DNA of 64,000 bases from Actinopolyspora erythraea. GTDB lineage: Bacteria > Actinomycetota > Actinomycetes > Mycobacteriales > Pseudonocardiaceae. The position numbers were made by a program, and so were the translations under genes. Below, piece by piece: positions 50,944 through 60,807 of this stretch. The notes beneath the pieces were generated by a model that made no database searches, was not told the origin of the DNA, and worked only from the letters and a program-made list of their open reading frames with translations. The DNA is taken from positions 434,001 through 498,000 of the forward strand of contig NZ_CP022752.1 in NCBI RefSeq assembly GCF_002263515.1. Direction: 5' to 3'. The first letter of the stretch is position 1; each line of letters opens with the position of its first letter.

Positions 50944-53841
50944 ATGCCACCGCGCGACAACGGAGCCGAGGAGCCGAGGGACGGCTACGAGTTCGGGCTG
51001 CTCGGCCCACTCGAAGTACGTCACGGCGGACAGCCGCGGCCGCTGGGCAACTCGGCGATGCGCAGTGCGCTGGCCTGCCTGCTGCTCGAACCGAACCAGG
51101 TCGTGTCGATGGACCGGTTGATCGACGCTCTCTGGGGAGAGCAGCCACCGCGTACCGCGCGGACGATCATCCACGGCTACGTCTCCCGCCTCCGCAAGCT
51201 GTTCACCCCCGACACCGGCGAGGCCACTCCCGATCCTCCCAGGATCGTCACCAGGCCTCCCGGGTACATGCTCCAGGTCGACAGTGACCGCATAGACGCG
51301 CACCGGGCCCGCGCCCTGGTCAACCAGGCGGGCAATCTCGAACCGGAGGAGCGCTCCCGGTTGCTGAGCCGGGCGCTGACCCTGTGGCGCGGCCCCGTGC
51401 TCTCGGACATCTCCTCCGAACGACTGCACCGCATGGTCGCCCCCAACCTGGACGAACTGCGCATGGTCGCCCTGGAGGAGCGGATCGAGGCGGACCTGGA
51501 ACTCGGCAAGCACCACGGTCTCGTGGTGGAGCTGTCCGAACTGGTCGAGCAGCACCCGCTGCGCGAGCGGCTCACCGGCCAGCTGATGCTCGCCTACTAC
51601 CGTTCCGGACAACGCGCCCGGGCGCAGGCCTGCTACCACGCGCTGCGGGAGCTGCTGGCCGACGAACTCGGCATCGACCCCGGCCCGGACCTGCGCTCGC
51701 TGTACGAGCGACTGCTGCGCGACGACGAGACCCTGGCCGCCCCGAAGCGCTCCACCGGCGGCACCGCCACCACCGGCGACGGCATCCCGGCGCAACCGGC
51801 CGAACTGCCCCCGCCGGTGGCCGGCTTCGTGGGGAGGGCCACCGAGAGCGCCGCGCTGGACCGGATGCTGTCCGAGCAGGAGCGCGATTCGGCCGGAGTG
51901 CTGGCCGCGATCACCGGAACCGCCGGAATCGGCAAGAGCGCGCTCGCGGTGACCTGGGCGCACCGTGTCGCGCACCGGTTCCCCGACGGCCAGCTCTACG
52001 CCTCGCTGCGCGGCTTCGACTACGAGCGCGCCCCGCTCTCACCGGGCGAGGTGCTCACCGGGTTCCTCAAGAGCCTCGGCATCGCCGACGACGCCATCCC
52101 GGTCGAGCTGAACGAACGCGTGGCGCGGTACCGTTCGTTACTGGCCCGGCGCCGAGTGCTCATCCTGCTCGACGACGCGAGGGACGCCGAGCAGGTCCGT
52201 CCGCTGCTGCCCAGCAGTGACGGTTCGCTGGTGCTGGTCACCAGCAGGAGGCGGCTGGACGGGCTGGTGGTCCGCAGCGGTGCCAGGGCGCTGCCGCTGG
52301 AGACCCTGCCCACCACCGCCGCCGTGGAACTGCTGGACCGGGCCGGTGTGCCCGGCAGGTCCCGTTCCGAGCCGCAGGCGGCCCGGGAGCTCGCCGATCT
52401 GTGCGGCGGACTGCCGCTGGCGCTGCGCATCGCCGCCGCGCGGCTGGCGGCCAACCCCGGCCGGGCGGTGGGGGACCTGGTCGGCGAACTCACCGACGAG
52501 CAGAACCGGCTGGCCGGGTTGGACATCGACGACACCGACACGAGCGTGCGCCGTGCCTTCGACATCTCCTACCGCAACCTGCACCCCAGCCAGGCGTGGA
52601 CGTTCCGACTGCTGGGGCTGGTCCCCGGCCACACCTTCACCGCCCATGCGGTGGCGGCGCTGTGCGGTACCGACGCCGACACCGCGCGGAGCCGCCTGCG
52701 AGCCCTGACCCTCGCCCACCTGATCAGCGAGCCCAGGCCGGACAGGTTCGCCATGCACGACCTGCTCCGGGTCTACGCGCGTGAGCTCGTCTCCGCCGCC
52801 ACCGACGACAGCGGGGAGAAGTCGCGGGCAGCGCGGCGCAGACTGCTGGAGCACTACCTCGCCGCGGCCGACCACGCGCGCAGGTTCCTGCGGCCGCCGC
52901 GCGACGAGCTGGACTTCTCCGCCACGGAGTGGGAGGTTCCCGGCATCACCGGCAGGGCCGAGGCGCTGGAGTGGTTCGACGCCGAGTGGCCGAACCTGGT
53001 GGCGGCGATCGACACGGCCGCCGGTCTCGGATGGCACCGGATCGCCTGGTGCCTGGTGCGCCTGCAGTTCAACTACCTCATGGTGCGGTGCCCCTGGGAG
53101 GACTGGGTGACCATCTACACCAGGGGGCTGGAGTCGGCGCGCCACATCGGTGACGACAACGGGACCGTGCTGATGCTCGCCGGACTCGGGGTGGCGCACT
53201 CCCGCTCGGGCAGCCCCGAGGTGGCGCTGAAGTACTACGCGGAGTCGCAGCGGGTGGCGGCGGCACTGTCCGACCGGGGTGAGCTGGCCATGACGCAGGT
53301 CAACATGGCCAGCGCGCTGTTCCGGCTGGGGCGCTACCCGGAAGCGCGCAGGCACTGCGAGGACGCGCTGCGGACCTACCGCGCGCTGGGGGACCGGTAC
53401 CGCGAGGCGGGGGCGCTGAACAACCTGGCCCAGGTGGAGCAGGTGATCGGCAACCGTTCCACCGCCTTGGAGTACCTGCACGAGGCCGAGCAGCGTTACC
53501 GTGAGGCAGACGACCTCGAGATCCTGGCCATGGTGCTGAACAACTGTGGTGAGGTGAGCGTCGAGCTCGACAGGGTCGAGAGCGCGCGGCGCTACTACGG
53601 GGAAGCGCTCGAAGTGGCGCAGCGCTGTGGTTCGACCATGCGGCAGGCCGCCGCTTATCTGGGGTTGGGTGACGTCGCCGCGTTGCGAGAGGATCACCAG
53701 GTGGCCCGGCGGCGCTGGGAGACGGCACTGTCCATTTTCGAGGCGGGCGGTTCGCCTCGTGCGGCGGAGCCCCGCGAACGGCTGCGGCGCGGCACCTCCC
53801 GCACCGAGGAGCCCGGTGTGCAGCACTGTTCCGGCGTTTAG
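50944..53841 (+). CDS. AfsR-type SARP regulator with NB-ARC and TPR domains
   Basis: A 965-residue regulator. Order: OmpR-like winged helix (about 16-95, FGLLGPLEVRHGGQPRPLGN), bacterial transcriptional activator domain (about 115-265, DELGIDPGPDLRSLYERLLR), NB-ARC ATPase (about 290-570; GTAGIGKS at 325-332; LVLVTSRRRLDGL; CGGLPLALRIAAAR) and TPRs (about 720-905; repeated ALNNLAQVEQVIGN-type helices). This is the AfsR architecture that activates secondary metabolism genes when the ATPase is engaged. No biosynthetic cluster is in the window, so its targets lie elsewhere. Confidence 0.93.
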   Translation: MPPRDNGAEEPRDGYEFGLLGPLEVRHGGQPRPLGNSAMRSALACLLLEPNQVVSMDRLIDALWGEQPPRTARTIIHGYVSRLRKLFTPDTGEATPDPPRIVTRPPGYMLQVDSDRIDAHRARALVNQAGNLEPEERSRLLSRALTLWRGPVLSDISSERLHRMVAPNLDELRMVALEERIEADLELGKHHGLVVELSELVEQHPLRERLTGQLMLAYYRSGQRARAQACYHALRELLADELGIDPGPDLRSLYERLLRDDETLAAPKRSTGGTATTGDGIPAQPAELPPPVAGFVGRATESAALDRMLSEQERDSAGVLAAITGTAGIGKSALAVTWAHRVAHRFPDGQLYASLRGFDYERAPLSPGEVLTGFLKSLGIADDAIPVELNERVARYRSLLARRRVLILLDDARDAEQVRPLLPSSDGSLVLVTSRRRLDGLVVRSGARALPLETLPTTAAVELLDRAGVPGRSRSEPQAARELADLCGGLPLALRIAAARLAANPGRAVGDLVGELTDEQNRLAGLDIDDTDTSVRRAFDISYRNLHPSQAWTFRLLGLVPGHTFTAHAVAALCGTDADTARSRLRALTLAHLISEPRPDRFAMHDLLRVYARELVSAATDDSGEKSRAARRRLLEHYLAAADHARRFLRPPRDELDFSATEWEVPGITGRAEALEWFDAEWPNLVAAIDTAAGLGWHRIAWCLVRLQFNYLMVRCPWEDWVTIYTRGLESARHIGDDNGTVLMLAGLGVAHSRSGSPEVALKYYAESQRVAAALSDRGELAMTQVNMASALFRLGRYPEARRHCEDALRTYRALGDRYREAGALNNLAQVEQVIGNRSTALEYLHEAEQRYREADDLEILAMVLNNCGEVSVELDRVESARRYYGEALEVAQRCGSTMRQAAAYLGLGDVAALREDHQVARRRWETALSIFEAGGSPRAAEPRERLRRGTSRTEEPGVQHCSGV

Positions 53842-54308
53842 CCGACGTTTAGCGCCCTCTTAGTCGTGGCTGTCAACGTGTGAATCGTGCGTTCGGCCGG
53901 TCCGGTACCGGTCACGACCGCACCGTCGCGGCTCGTAGGGGGTACGGGCCGACCGGCGCGAAGGGCGAGTGGAACTCGGAATGTCGAGTCCCGCGTCGCC
54001 CGGGAAAAGAGGGGTCAGGTTATTTCCGGCTTCTTCGGGGCCGGAAGGACATGGGGGTGAGTGCGGACTCCGTGTTCTGGGGGAATTCCACAACGACACG
54101 GGGTCCGCGCTCGTGTTCGCACCCGTTCCGCCTCGTGCTCGGACAGCGCGAGGCGGAACGCCACCACTTCGAACGCCGTGCTCCGAGACCTCCTCGGACA
54201 CGGCGGGGAGGCCGAGTACGAGCGGGTGTCCCAGCACGGCGACCGCCCTCCTGATCGGACGGTGCGTTTTCCCGCCACGACGGCGTTTCGCGGTTCCGGG
54301 GCGGGTGG
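53842..54308. other. gap with no supported gene
   Basis: About 470 bases between convergent genes. All frames are short or Arg/Pro-rich shadows. I see no repeat or RNA gene. Confidence 0.5.
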
Positions 54309-55157
54309 TCACGCGTCCTCTCGGGGCGACGCCTTCTCGAGGGGACGTGGCGACGGTCGTTTGGGCTCGCGCCCGTCGCCCGAGGAAGTGCCACGCAGTC
54401 GCCGACCGAACCACGGTCCCAGGTGCTCGCCGATCCAGCGCAGGTCCTCCCCGCGCCGAACCGACCAGGGGCGTTCCCGCCGCGCGGGCCACGGTCGCCG
54501 CCAGTCCTCGGACACCGGCAACCCCAGGGCCTCGGCCGCGCGCAGCGACACGCGGTGGTGCCCCGCTTCGGAAAGGTGCAGTCGGTCCTCGCTCCAAGCA
54601 CGCTCATCCTGTAGCACTCGCATCGACCAGAGGTCCACGACATAGCAGCCGTGTCGTTGCGCGATCGCCCAGAGGTGTGAGTTGTAGGTGCCCACCTTGC
54701 CGCGCACCAGACGCATCACCGGGGTCCGCCGGGTGTCGAAGCCGGTGCCGATCAACACGTCCGCTCCGGTGGAACGCAGCTCGACCACCGCCTTCTCGAA
54801 CTTGCCCGCCAGCTCGTCCGGGTCGCCGAAGGGGCGGAGTATGTCGTTCCCGCCCGCGCTGAGCGCGGCGAGGTCGGGCCGCATCTCCACCGCGCGCGGC
54901 AGTTGTTCCCGCAGGATCTGGTCGAGCAGCTTGCCGCGCACCGCGATGTTGGCGTAGCGCAGCCCGGGGCGTTCGGCCGCGAGCCGGGCGGCCAGCCTGT
55001 CGGCCCAGCCGCGGAAGGTCGCACCGTCCGGGGCTGGATCGTTCAGCCCTTCAGTGAAGCTGTCCCCCAGCGCCACGAACGTCCGCCAGCCCGCCCGCTC
55101 CTCCCGGGAGTCGTTCTCCGGCGCGTACTCCCCTGGGAGCGATGACTCCTGGCTCAT
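54309..55157 (-). CDS. SGNH/GDSL-family esterase
   Basis: A 282-residue hydrolase. ATG at 55157 is chosen because GDSFTEG (residues 31-37; S33 nucleophile) then lies at the normal distance; upstream codons are open but Arg-rich. Blocks I, II, III and V are visible: GDS, a glycine in ANIAVRGK, GGNDILRPFG (N oxyanion) and DRLHLSEAGH (Asp and His). No signal peptide is present, so it is cytosolic. The last 40 residues are a disordered Arg/Pro tail. Confidence 0.9.
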   Translation of the reverse strand: MSQESSLPGEYAPENDSREERAGWRTFVALGDSFTEGLNDPAPDGATFRGWADRLAARLAAERPGLRYANIAVRGKLLDQILREQLPRAVEMRPDLAALSAGGNDILRPFGDPDELAGKFEKAVVELRSTGADVLIGTGFDTRRTPVMRLVRGKVGTYNSHLWAIAQRHGCYVVDLWSMRVLQDERAWSEDRLHLSEAGHHRVSLRAAEALGLPVSEDWRRPWPARRERPWSVRRGEDLRWIGEHLGPWFGRRLRGTSSGDGREPKRPSPRPLEKASPREDA

Positions 55158-55737
55158 CGGACCGCCTTTCGTGCTCGGTACGTGTCTGTGCCCTCGGTGT
55201 CGTAACCGGAAAACACATTGGACCCGGCGGGTTGACCTACGCCACCGTCGGTTGCCGGGGCAGTGACCAAGGGCACTTACAGAACCGTATTGTCTCGGTT
55301 TTCGTGGGTGCTCGCGCCGGAGGAACGACGGTGCTCCCGGGCGGAGCCGGACGAACCGCCCTGACGGGACTTTCGCGCCGAAAGCGGCATCCGGGTGGCA
55401 CGGGCTCCACCGGCGAGCCCGGAGTCGCCGAGAGGCTCCGGCGAGGGCGTGGAGTCCGGTGACCCCGGCCACCCGCCCGCGTGCGACGGCCGTGTTGTTC
55501 GAACGGATCATTTCTTACCGTTGAGCCGGTATAGTGTTCCGCTGGTTACGGCAAAGCTCCGCGCGCGCGTCGCGCGGCTGCTAGTGTCCTGCCGGAACGG
55601 CGAGACGATCAAGGGGATATCGAGGATCGGAAGTGGTCGCTGGTGCTACCTCGGCCATTCGAATGGGGAACGCGAAGCATGCCTGCTGACGTCGGATCGG
55701 GTGTGTCTGCCGACAGCATCGAAGCTCTGGGGGAGTC
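55158..55737. other. gap before PPE-like gene
   Basis: About 580 bases. No gene is supported. GCGCGCGCGTCGCGCG near 55560 is a GC palindrome-like stretch. A promoter region for the PPE-like/EspG pair should lie within. Confidence 0.45.
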
Positions 55738-57701
55738 GTGACGAGTCCGCGGGATCCGATGCCCGGGTCGATGGAACGGCGTGAGGCGCGGCCGGGATCT
55801 CCGGGGCCCGAGCGGCGGCCACCGACGCCACCACCGGGCTCTCCCGTTACCGGGGGAACGCCCCCGGAGCCGCCGCGACGTGCTGAGACCACCGGTGAAC
55901 GGGCGCGGCACGGCTCCGCGTCCCCGGACGAGCCGAACCGTTCCGAGCCCGGGTACCGGAGCACCGGAGCGGCGGAGCGGACACCCGCTCCCGCACCGCC
56001 CTTCGACCTGCGTGCCGAGTTCGCCACCGCCGCCGCCTGCTCCGATCCGCTCGCGCTCTACGACCGCCTCGACCGGCTGCGGGAGCGGTTCGAACAGGAG
56101 CGGGGGCACTCGTCCTCCCAAGCCGGGACGGCCGCTGAGCGGGACGAGACCGGTGGCTCCACCGCCTTCTCCGGTGAGCTCGGGGAACAGGCCACGGCAG
56201 CGCCCCGGCGCGCCGAGCCCGCCTCGGGAGCGTTACCGCTGCCACAGTCCCCAGCGCGGGAACAGCGGCGGCGCACCACCTCCGAGCGGTCGAGGCACGC
56301 CGAGCGGCCCGGCGCCACCAACGGGGCGTTCAGCGGCGCCCTGCCGGTGCCCACCGAACAACCGTTGCCTCCCGAACGGGCCCCCGACGTCGATCAGCGG
56401 GCCTCCTCGGAGGAGCCCGCCGAGCACCCCGCCACCCCCGAGGAGATCTCGCCGGATACCACTCGGGTGTCCCTCGCGGGGGCGGCGACACCGGAGTCGC
56501 CGGACGAGCCCGGTGCCGGGCACGGTGGCCCCACCGGGGCCCCACCGGATCCACCCCGGGGGCACGTCGGGATGACCGGCTCATTCCGAGCGGAAACCGC
56601 TGACCCCCCTGAGGAGCGCACGCCCGAACGGGTCGTCTCCCCACCCGAGGTGGAGAACCCCACCACACCGTTGGGCGATGCCGCCGACATCCTGGGCCAG
56701 GAGCACCGGGACGACTCCGCCGGCTCGGGCTCGGCCGATCCGAACTCGACGCCCGCCGTCGCGGAGTCCGGGACCGCTCCGGCGGCGAGCTCGCCTCCCG
56801 CCGGTCCGGCGCCAGTGGTTCCGGAACCGGGGCCCACGGCGGCCGAAGCCGCCCCCATCGCCCCCGCGACGGACTCGCGGCCGCCGCAACCCCCTCCGAA
56901 CCAGCAGCCACCCCGAACCAGCAGCCACCCCCGAACTCGGGGGGCTTCCCCCAGCCGCCACCGCCCGCCGGCGGTCAGTGGTCCGTGCCGCCGGCCGGTC
57001 CCGCCAGCGGGCCCTTCCCGGTCCCGCAGCCCCCCAACGAACCGGCGGGACGTGGTGATCCCCCGAACGGTGGTCACCAGCCGGTGCGCCCGCCGGTGAA
57101 CCCCGCCAGCGGGCCGTTCCCCGTGCCGCAACCGCCGCGGCAGCCGATGCCCCGGCTCCGCCTGGGCAACCCGTGCCGCCCGCCGCGTCACCCCACCCTC
57201 CGCAACCGGACCGGAGTGGTCCGTCCAGCGGGTCCTTTCCCCCGCAGGCACCGTTCCGCCGCCACCACCCCGCCGGGCTCCAACGGGCAGCCGTCGGTGC
57301 CCCCGGCCACCACGCGGCAACAACCGTCGGCGCCCCGCACGGCGGGGGCCGGTGACCAGCCGCCGGAACCGACGGTGCGGTCCGCACTCCAACCCCCCAG
57401 GTACGAACCCCGTCCCGACGGCGGGTTCGGCCCGATGGGCTCGGGTGCCTGGTCCGGTGGTGGGAACTCCACCTACGCGGCACGAGGCAGGTTCCAGTTC
57501 GATCCGGGCGAAGTGGACGGTGGGGACCGTCCCCGGAGGAACGAACTGCGGAGCGGACAGGGGTACAACCGCGACGAGGACGAGGAACGGCCGCAGTTCC
57601 TGGTGCGGGCCGACGACCCCTACGGCACCGACTTCGGCGAGGACCGCCTGGTCGCACCCCCCGTCATCGGCGAGGGGCCACCCGGTTACCCGGGCTTCTG
57701 A
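55738..57701 (+). pseudogene. PPE-like, Pro-rich type VII substrate with frameshifts
   Basis: The frame starting with GTG at 55738 encodes a Pro/Glu/Arg-rich protein with one folded-looking helix (FDLRAEFATAAACSDPLALY, DRLDRLRERFEQERG). At about 56912 the reading must move by one base (adding a C in CCCC) to continue the QQPPPN repeats, and again near 57150; a third, compensating change lies at about 57255. The restored end carries GRFQFDPGEVDGGDRPRRNE and finishes with APPVIGEGPPGYPGF, the ending usual in actinomycete PPE/ESX proteins. EspG follows, which normally chaperones PPE proteins. Confidence 0.6.
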
Positions 57702-58042
57702 ATGAGGTCCTCGGTCCGCCCCGGCGGGGGACTCCTGCCGTGGCGGAACCTCCGCTCGGACCCGCCACCGGAGCCGGCGGCGAGCAAGAGGCCTTACCGT
57801 CCCGGGAACGTCCTCCGCGAGAGCGCACGCGAGCGGCCGGGGTGCGGAGGCCGTTTCGGAGCCACCGTGCCGGAGGCGACTCTCCCGAACGGCGACACGA
57901 CAGGAAAACAACAGCGAGAGGCCGGTCCGGACCCCCGTTCCCGGATCGGGTGGCCGGCCTGAGCGGGCCGGAGTTTCCCGGCAGGGGAAGCCGAGGCTTT
58001 CGGACAGGTACCGAGACGACGAAGTCACACTAGGAATCCCGC
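57702..58042. other. gap with no supported gene
   Basis: About 340 bases between the PPE-like gene and espG. Only shadow frames. A small ribosome-binding site (AGGAA) lies just before espG. Confidence 0.45.
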
Positions 58043-58777
58043 ATGGTCGACACGATCACCCTCTCGCTGCCCGCGCTCGACGTGCTGGGCGAGCACCTGC
58101 GACTCGATGTGCGGCGCTACCCGTTCGAGGTCCCCGAGGTCGGTGAGTCGCCCGCGGAGCGGGAGAAGCTGGTCCAGCGGGTCTGGGGCGAACTGGAGAC
58201 GTCCGGGCTGGCCGTGGACGGGCGGCTCGAACCGGAGGTGGCCGACGCGCTCTACCTGATGTCCAGCGCCGAGGTCTCGATCGCCGCCGCCGGTCTGTTC
58301 GACGTCCGCAACGGTCACCGGATGGCGGCGCGGGCGGTGGCCACCGGCGAGGTCGGGGTGGCCGGAGTGGTCACCAGACAGGGACTGCAACTGGACTTCA
58401 TGGCGCCCGAGGCACTTCCCGAGGCCTGCGCGCGGCTGCTTCCCCCCGCGCACGCCGGAACCGGGCGCGAGACGAGCGTGGCGACGAGCCTGCTGCGGAG
58501 CCGGGAGCACCGTCCCGCCGGGGAGGTCCCCTCCGAGGTGGAGGAGATCACGCGGCTGCACAAGTACCGCATCGGGCACTTCGTCGTGGCGGGCACCGAC
58601 CGGGGTGGTGGCTGGGTCCGGATGCCCACGCTGGCGTGGTTCGACACCGAGCGGGGGCGCTACACGATGCGTCACGGCGGTTCCGGGGAGGGTGAGGTGC
58701 TCGTCTGCTCCCCCGCCGACCAGGGGGGTGTGGCCGCGCGGCTCGATGAGCAGCTGAGATCGGTCCGGGGGGCGTGA
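58043..58777 (+). CDS. espG: EspG-family ESX secretion chaperone
   Basis: A 244-residue protein from ATG at 58043. It matches the EspG layout: an N-terminal ITLSLPALDVLGEHLRLD strand-helix, ELETSGLAVDGRLEPEVADA, and a beta-sheet core with VGVAGVVTRQGLQLDFMAPE and later GGWVRMPTLAWFDTERGRYT. EspG proteins bind the tip of PE-PPE or PPE-like substrates and keep them soluble. A PPE-like gene lies just upstream. No ESX core genes (eccC, eccD) are in the window. Confidence 0.88.
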   Translation: MVDTITLSLPALDVLGEHLRLDVRRYPFEVPEVGESPAEREKLVQRVWGELETSGLAVDGRLEPEVADALYLMSSAEVSIAAAGLFDVRNGHRMAARAVATGEVGVAGVVTRQGLQLDFMAPEALPEACARLLPPAHAGTGRETSVATSLLRSREHRPAGEVPSEVEEITRLHKYRIGHFVVAGTDRGGGWVRMPTLAWFDTERGRYTMRHGGSGEGEVLVCSPADQGGVAARLDEQLRSVRGA

Positions 58778-58892
58778 GCGTCCCCGGCGGGCCGGAGCGG
58801 GAGGGCTCCTCGGACCGTTCGCGACCGGGTGTAGCGCACCGCACTCGGATCGACGTGTGCGTATCGCGGCGCGGGTAAGGCAAGCTTAACCC

Positions 58893-59576
58893 GTGGACAG
58901 CGACAGGGGCCGGACCGACACGGGAGCGAGCACCACCGAGCGCGACTCGTTGCTGCGACTGCTGGGAGGTCGGGCCAGCGCCCTCGACGCGAGTCTGCCT
59001 CCGGTGGCCTTCGGGCTGGGGTGGGTGCTCAGCGGTGAGTCCATAGCCGCCGCCGGGATCTCGGCCATCGCCGTGGGGGCGGTGATCGGCGTGTGGCGGC
59101 TGGTCAGCGGCGCGCGTCCACTGGCGGTGCTGTTCAGCCTGCTCGCGGTGCTGCTGGGGTCGATCATCGCGCTCCGCACCGGTCAGGCGGTCGACTTCTA
59201 CCTCATCAGGCTCGGTTCCAACGCGGTCAGCGGGCTGGCCTGGATGATCAGCATCGCGGTGCGCTGGCCACTGCTGGGGCTGGTGGTCGGGACGCTGCTG
59301 GGACAGCGCACCCGCTGGCGGCGCGACCCGGACCTGCTGCGCGCCTACAGCAGGGCCAGCTGGATCTGGGTCGGTCAGTATGTCACCAGGCTGGCGGTGT
59401 TCGTTCCGCTGTGGATGCTCGAAGCCGTGGTGCCGTTGAGCATCGCCCAGGTGGTGCTGACCTGGCCGCTGGTGGTGCTCTGCGTCGTGGTGAGCTGGTG
59501 GGTGCTGCGGCGGACCCTGCCGCCGGACCACCCCGGCATCCGGCACGCCCGCCGCCCGGCGGGCGCGGTCCGCTAG
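58893..59576 (+). CDS. DUF3159 membrane protein
   Basis: A 227-residue protein from GTG at 58893. Six hydrophobic helices run from about residues 35 to 210. LLRLLGGRASALDASLPPVA at the N-terminus and YSRASWIWVGQYVTRLAVFV are typical of DUF3159, an actinomycete-specific family usually next to a TrkA or DUF3710 gene. Function is unknown. It is transcribed convergently with the kinase gene. Confidence 0.88.
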   Translation: MDSDRGRTDTGASTTERDSLLRLLGGRASALDASLPPVAFGLGWVLSGESIAAAGISAIAVGAVIGVWRLVSGARPLAVLFSLLAVLLGSIIALRTGQAVDFYLIRLGSNAVSGLAWMISIAVRWPLLGLVVGTLLGQRTRWRRDPDLLRAYSRASWIWVGQYVTRLAVFVPLWMLEAVVPLSIAQVVLTWPLVVLCVVVSWWVLRRTLPPDHPGIRHARRPAGAVR

Positions 59577-59638
59577 GCCGGTGCCGGTTCCGCGCGGCCC
59601 CGACGACCCCCGGTCGCCGGAGCGGGCGGAGAACCCGC

Positions 59639-60649
59639 TCAGCCGTGTCCGCCGCCGAGCAGCCTGTCGTGGAGCCGCCGCGCGTGCTCCGCGCCGACCA
59701 GCGGCATGGCCGCCAGCCAGGCCGCCCCCGCCGCTCCGGAGCCGGCCGTGACCAACGGTGCGGCGCTTCGCGCCCGCAGTTCGGCGCGGACCGCCTCGTC
59801 GAGCGTCCCCTCGCCGGAGAGCAGGCTGCCGGCCAGCACGATCGGCGAGCTCTCGGAGTCGTCCCGCACCGCCAGGGTGTCCGCTGCCAGCGTCCGCGCC
59901 GCTCTCGACAGGATCTCCGCCGCTTTTCCACCGCCATCGGCGGCCGAGGCGGTCACCAGCGGGGCGAGTTCGGCCAGCCGCACCGGCGGACCGTTGCCGA
60001 GCAGCGCGACGATCCTGCGCACCAGCATCGAGTAGGGCTCGTTCCCCCTGGCGGAGTCGGGCAGCAGTTCGTTCAGCACCGAGGCCACCAGCGGATCGTC
60101 CTTCTCCTCGCCGAGGTCGAGCGCGCGCAGCGCCGTGCTCACGGCCTCGCGGCCGAGCCAGAACGCCGAGCCCTCGTCGCCGAGCAGCCAGCCGTAACCG
60201 CCCAGCGTGCGCTCCGAACGGTGTTCGGCGATCCGCGTCACGATCGAACCGGTTCCCGCGATCAGCACGGTCCCGTCCGGCTCGGCGGTGCCGGCCGCGA
60301 ACGCGACCTCGCTGTCGCTGACGGTCCGCACCGGGCACCGCAGCCCCAGCATGTGCCAGGCCTGTTCGAACATCCCGGCCACGGCGGGGTCGGTCAGCTT
60401 GCTGATCCCGGCCATGCCCAGCACCACCGCACTCACCCGCTCGGGGGCGGTTTCCGCCAGCGCCGTCCGCGCGGCGCGGGCGACCTGCTCGACCGCCCGG
60501 TCGGGAGGGTGGGTGTTCGGGTTTCCGCCGCCCGCGTGGCCGGTGCCGACGGTCCTCCCGTGCGCGTCGGTGAGCAGCGCCCGGCTGGAAGTGCCGCCGA
60601 CGTCCAGCCCGAGTAGCAACAGCTCGTCCGCGTTCTCGGTCTCGACCAT
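59639..60649 (-). CDS. N-acetylglucosamine kinase-like ASKHA kinase (BadF/BcrA family)
   Basis: A 336-residue kinase. GLDVGGTSSRALL at residues about 14-26 is phosphate-1, GMAGISKLTDP and IAGTGSIVTRIAEH phosphate-2 and related, and GAAGAAWLAAM the adenosine part. This group phosphorylates N-acetylglucosamine or related amino sugars. It is followed upstream by an SIS gene and a dre site, so it is probably DasR-controlled amino-sugar metabolism. Confidence 0.88.
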   Translation of the reverse strand: MVETENADELLLLGLDVGGTSSRALLTDAHGRTVGTGHAGGGNPNTHPPDRAVEQVARAARTALAETAPERVSAVVLGMAGISKLTDPAVAGMFEQAWHMLGLRCPVRTVSDSEVAFAAGTAEPDGTVLIAGTGSIVTRIAEHRSERTLGGYGWLLGDEGSAFWLGREAVSTALRALDLGEEKDDPLVASVLNELLPDSARGNEPYSMLVRRIVALLGNGPPVRLAELAPLVTASAADGGGKAAEILSRAARTLAADTLAVRDDSESSPIVLAGSLLSGEGTLDEAVRAELRARSAAPLVTAGSGAAGAAWLAAMPLVGAEHARRLHDRLLGGGHG

Positions 60650-60807
60650 GCGGTTCCCTCCGAACCCCGTGCTCCTGTGCTGGGCCGATCGGCGTAGCCT
60701 GACGGTGCCCGTCTCACCCCGCCCCCTCGGTGAGGCGGGCTCTCAGTTTTCCGGCACCGTGATCCTCGCCGGGGGCGGCGAGTTCCGCCACCTCCCGCTC
60801 CGGTGTG

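Noticed and set aside
50944..53841. Naming the SARP gene afsR
   Set aside because: The architecture is AfsR-like, but many paralogues share it and no biosynthetic cluster or afsK/afsS neighbour supports the name.
55395..55784. A 129-codon frame ahead of the PPE-like gene
   Set aside because: No family features and it overlaps the PPE-like start; codon bias is weak.
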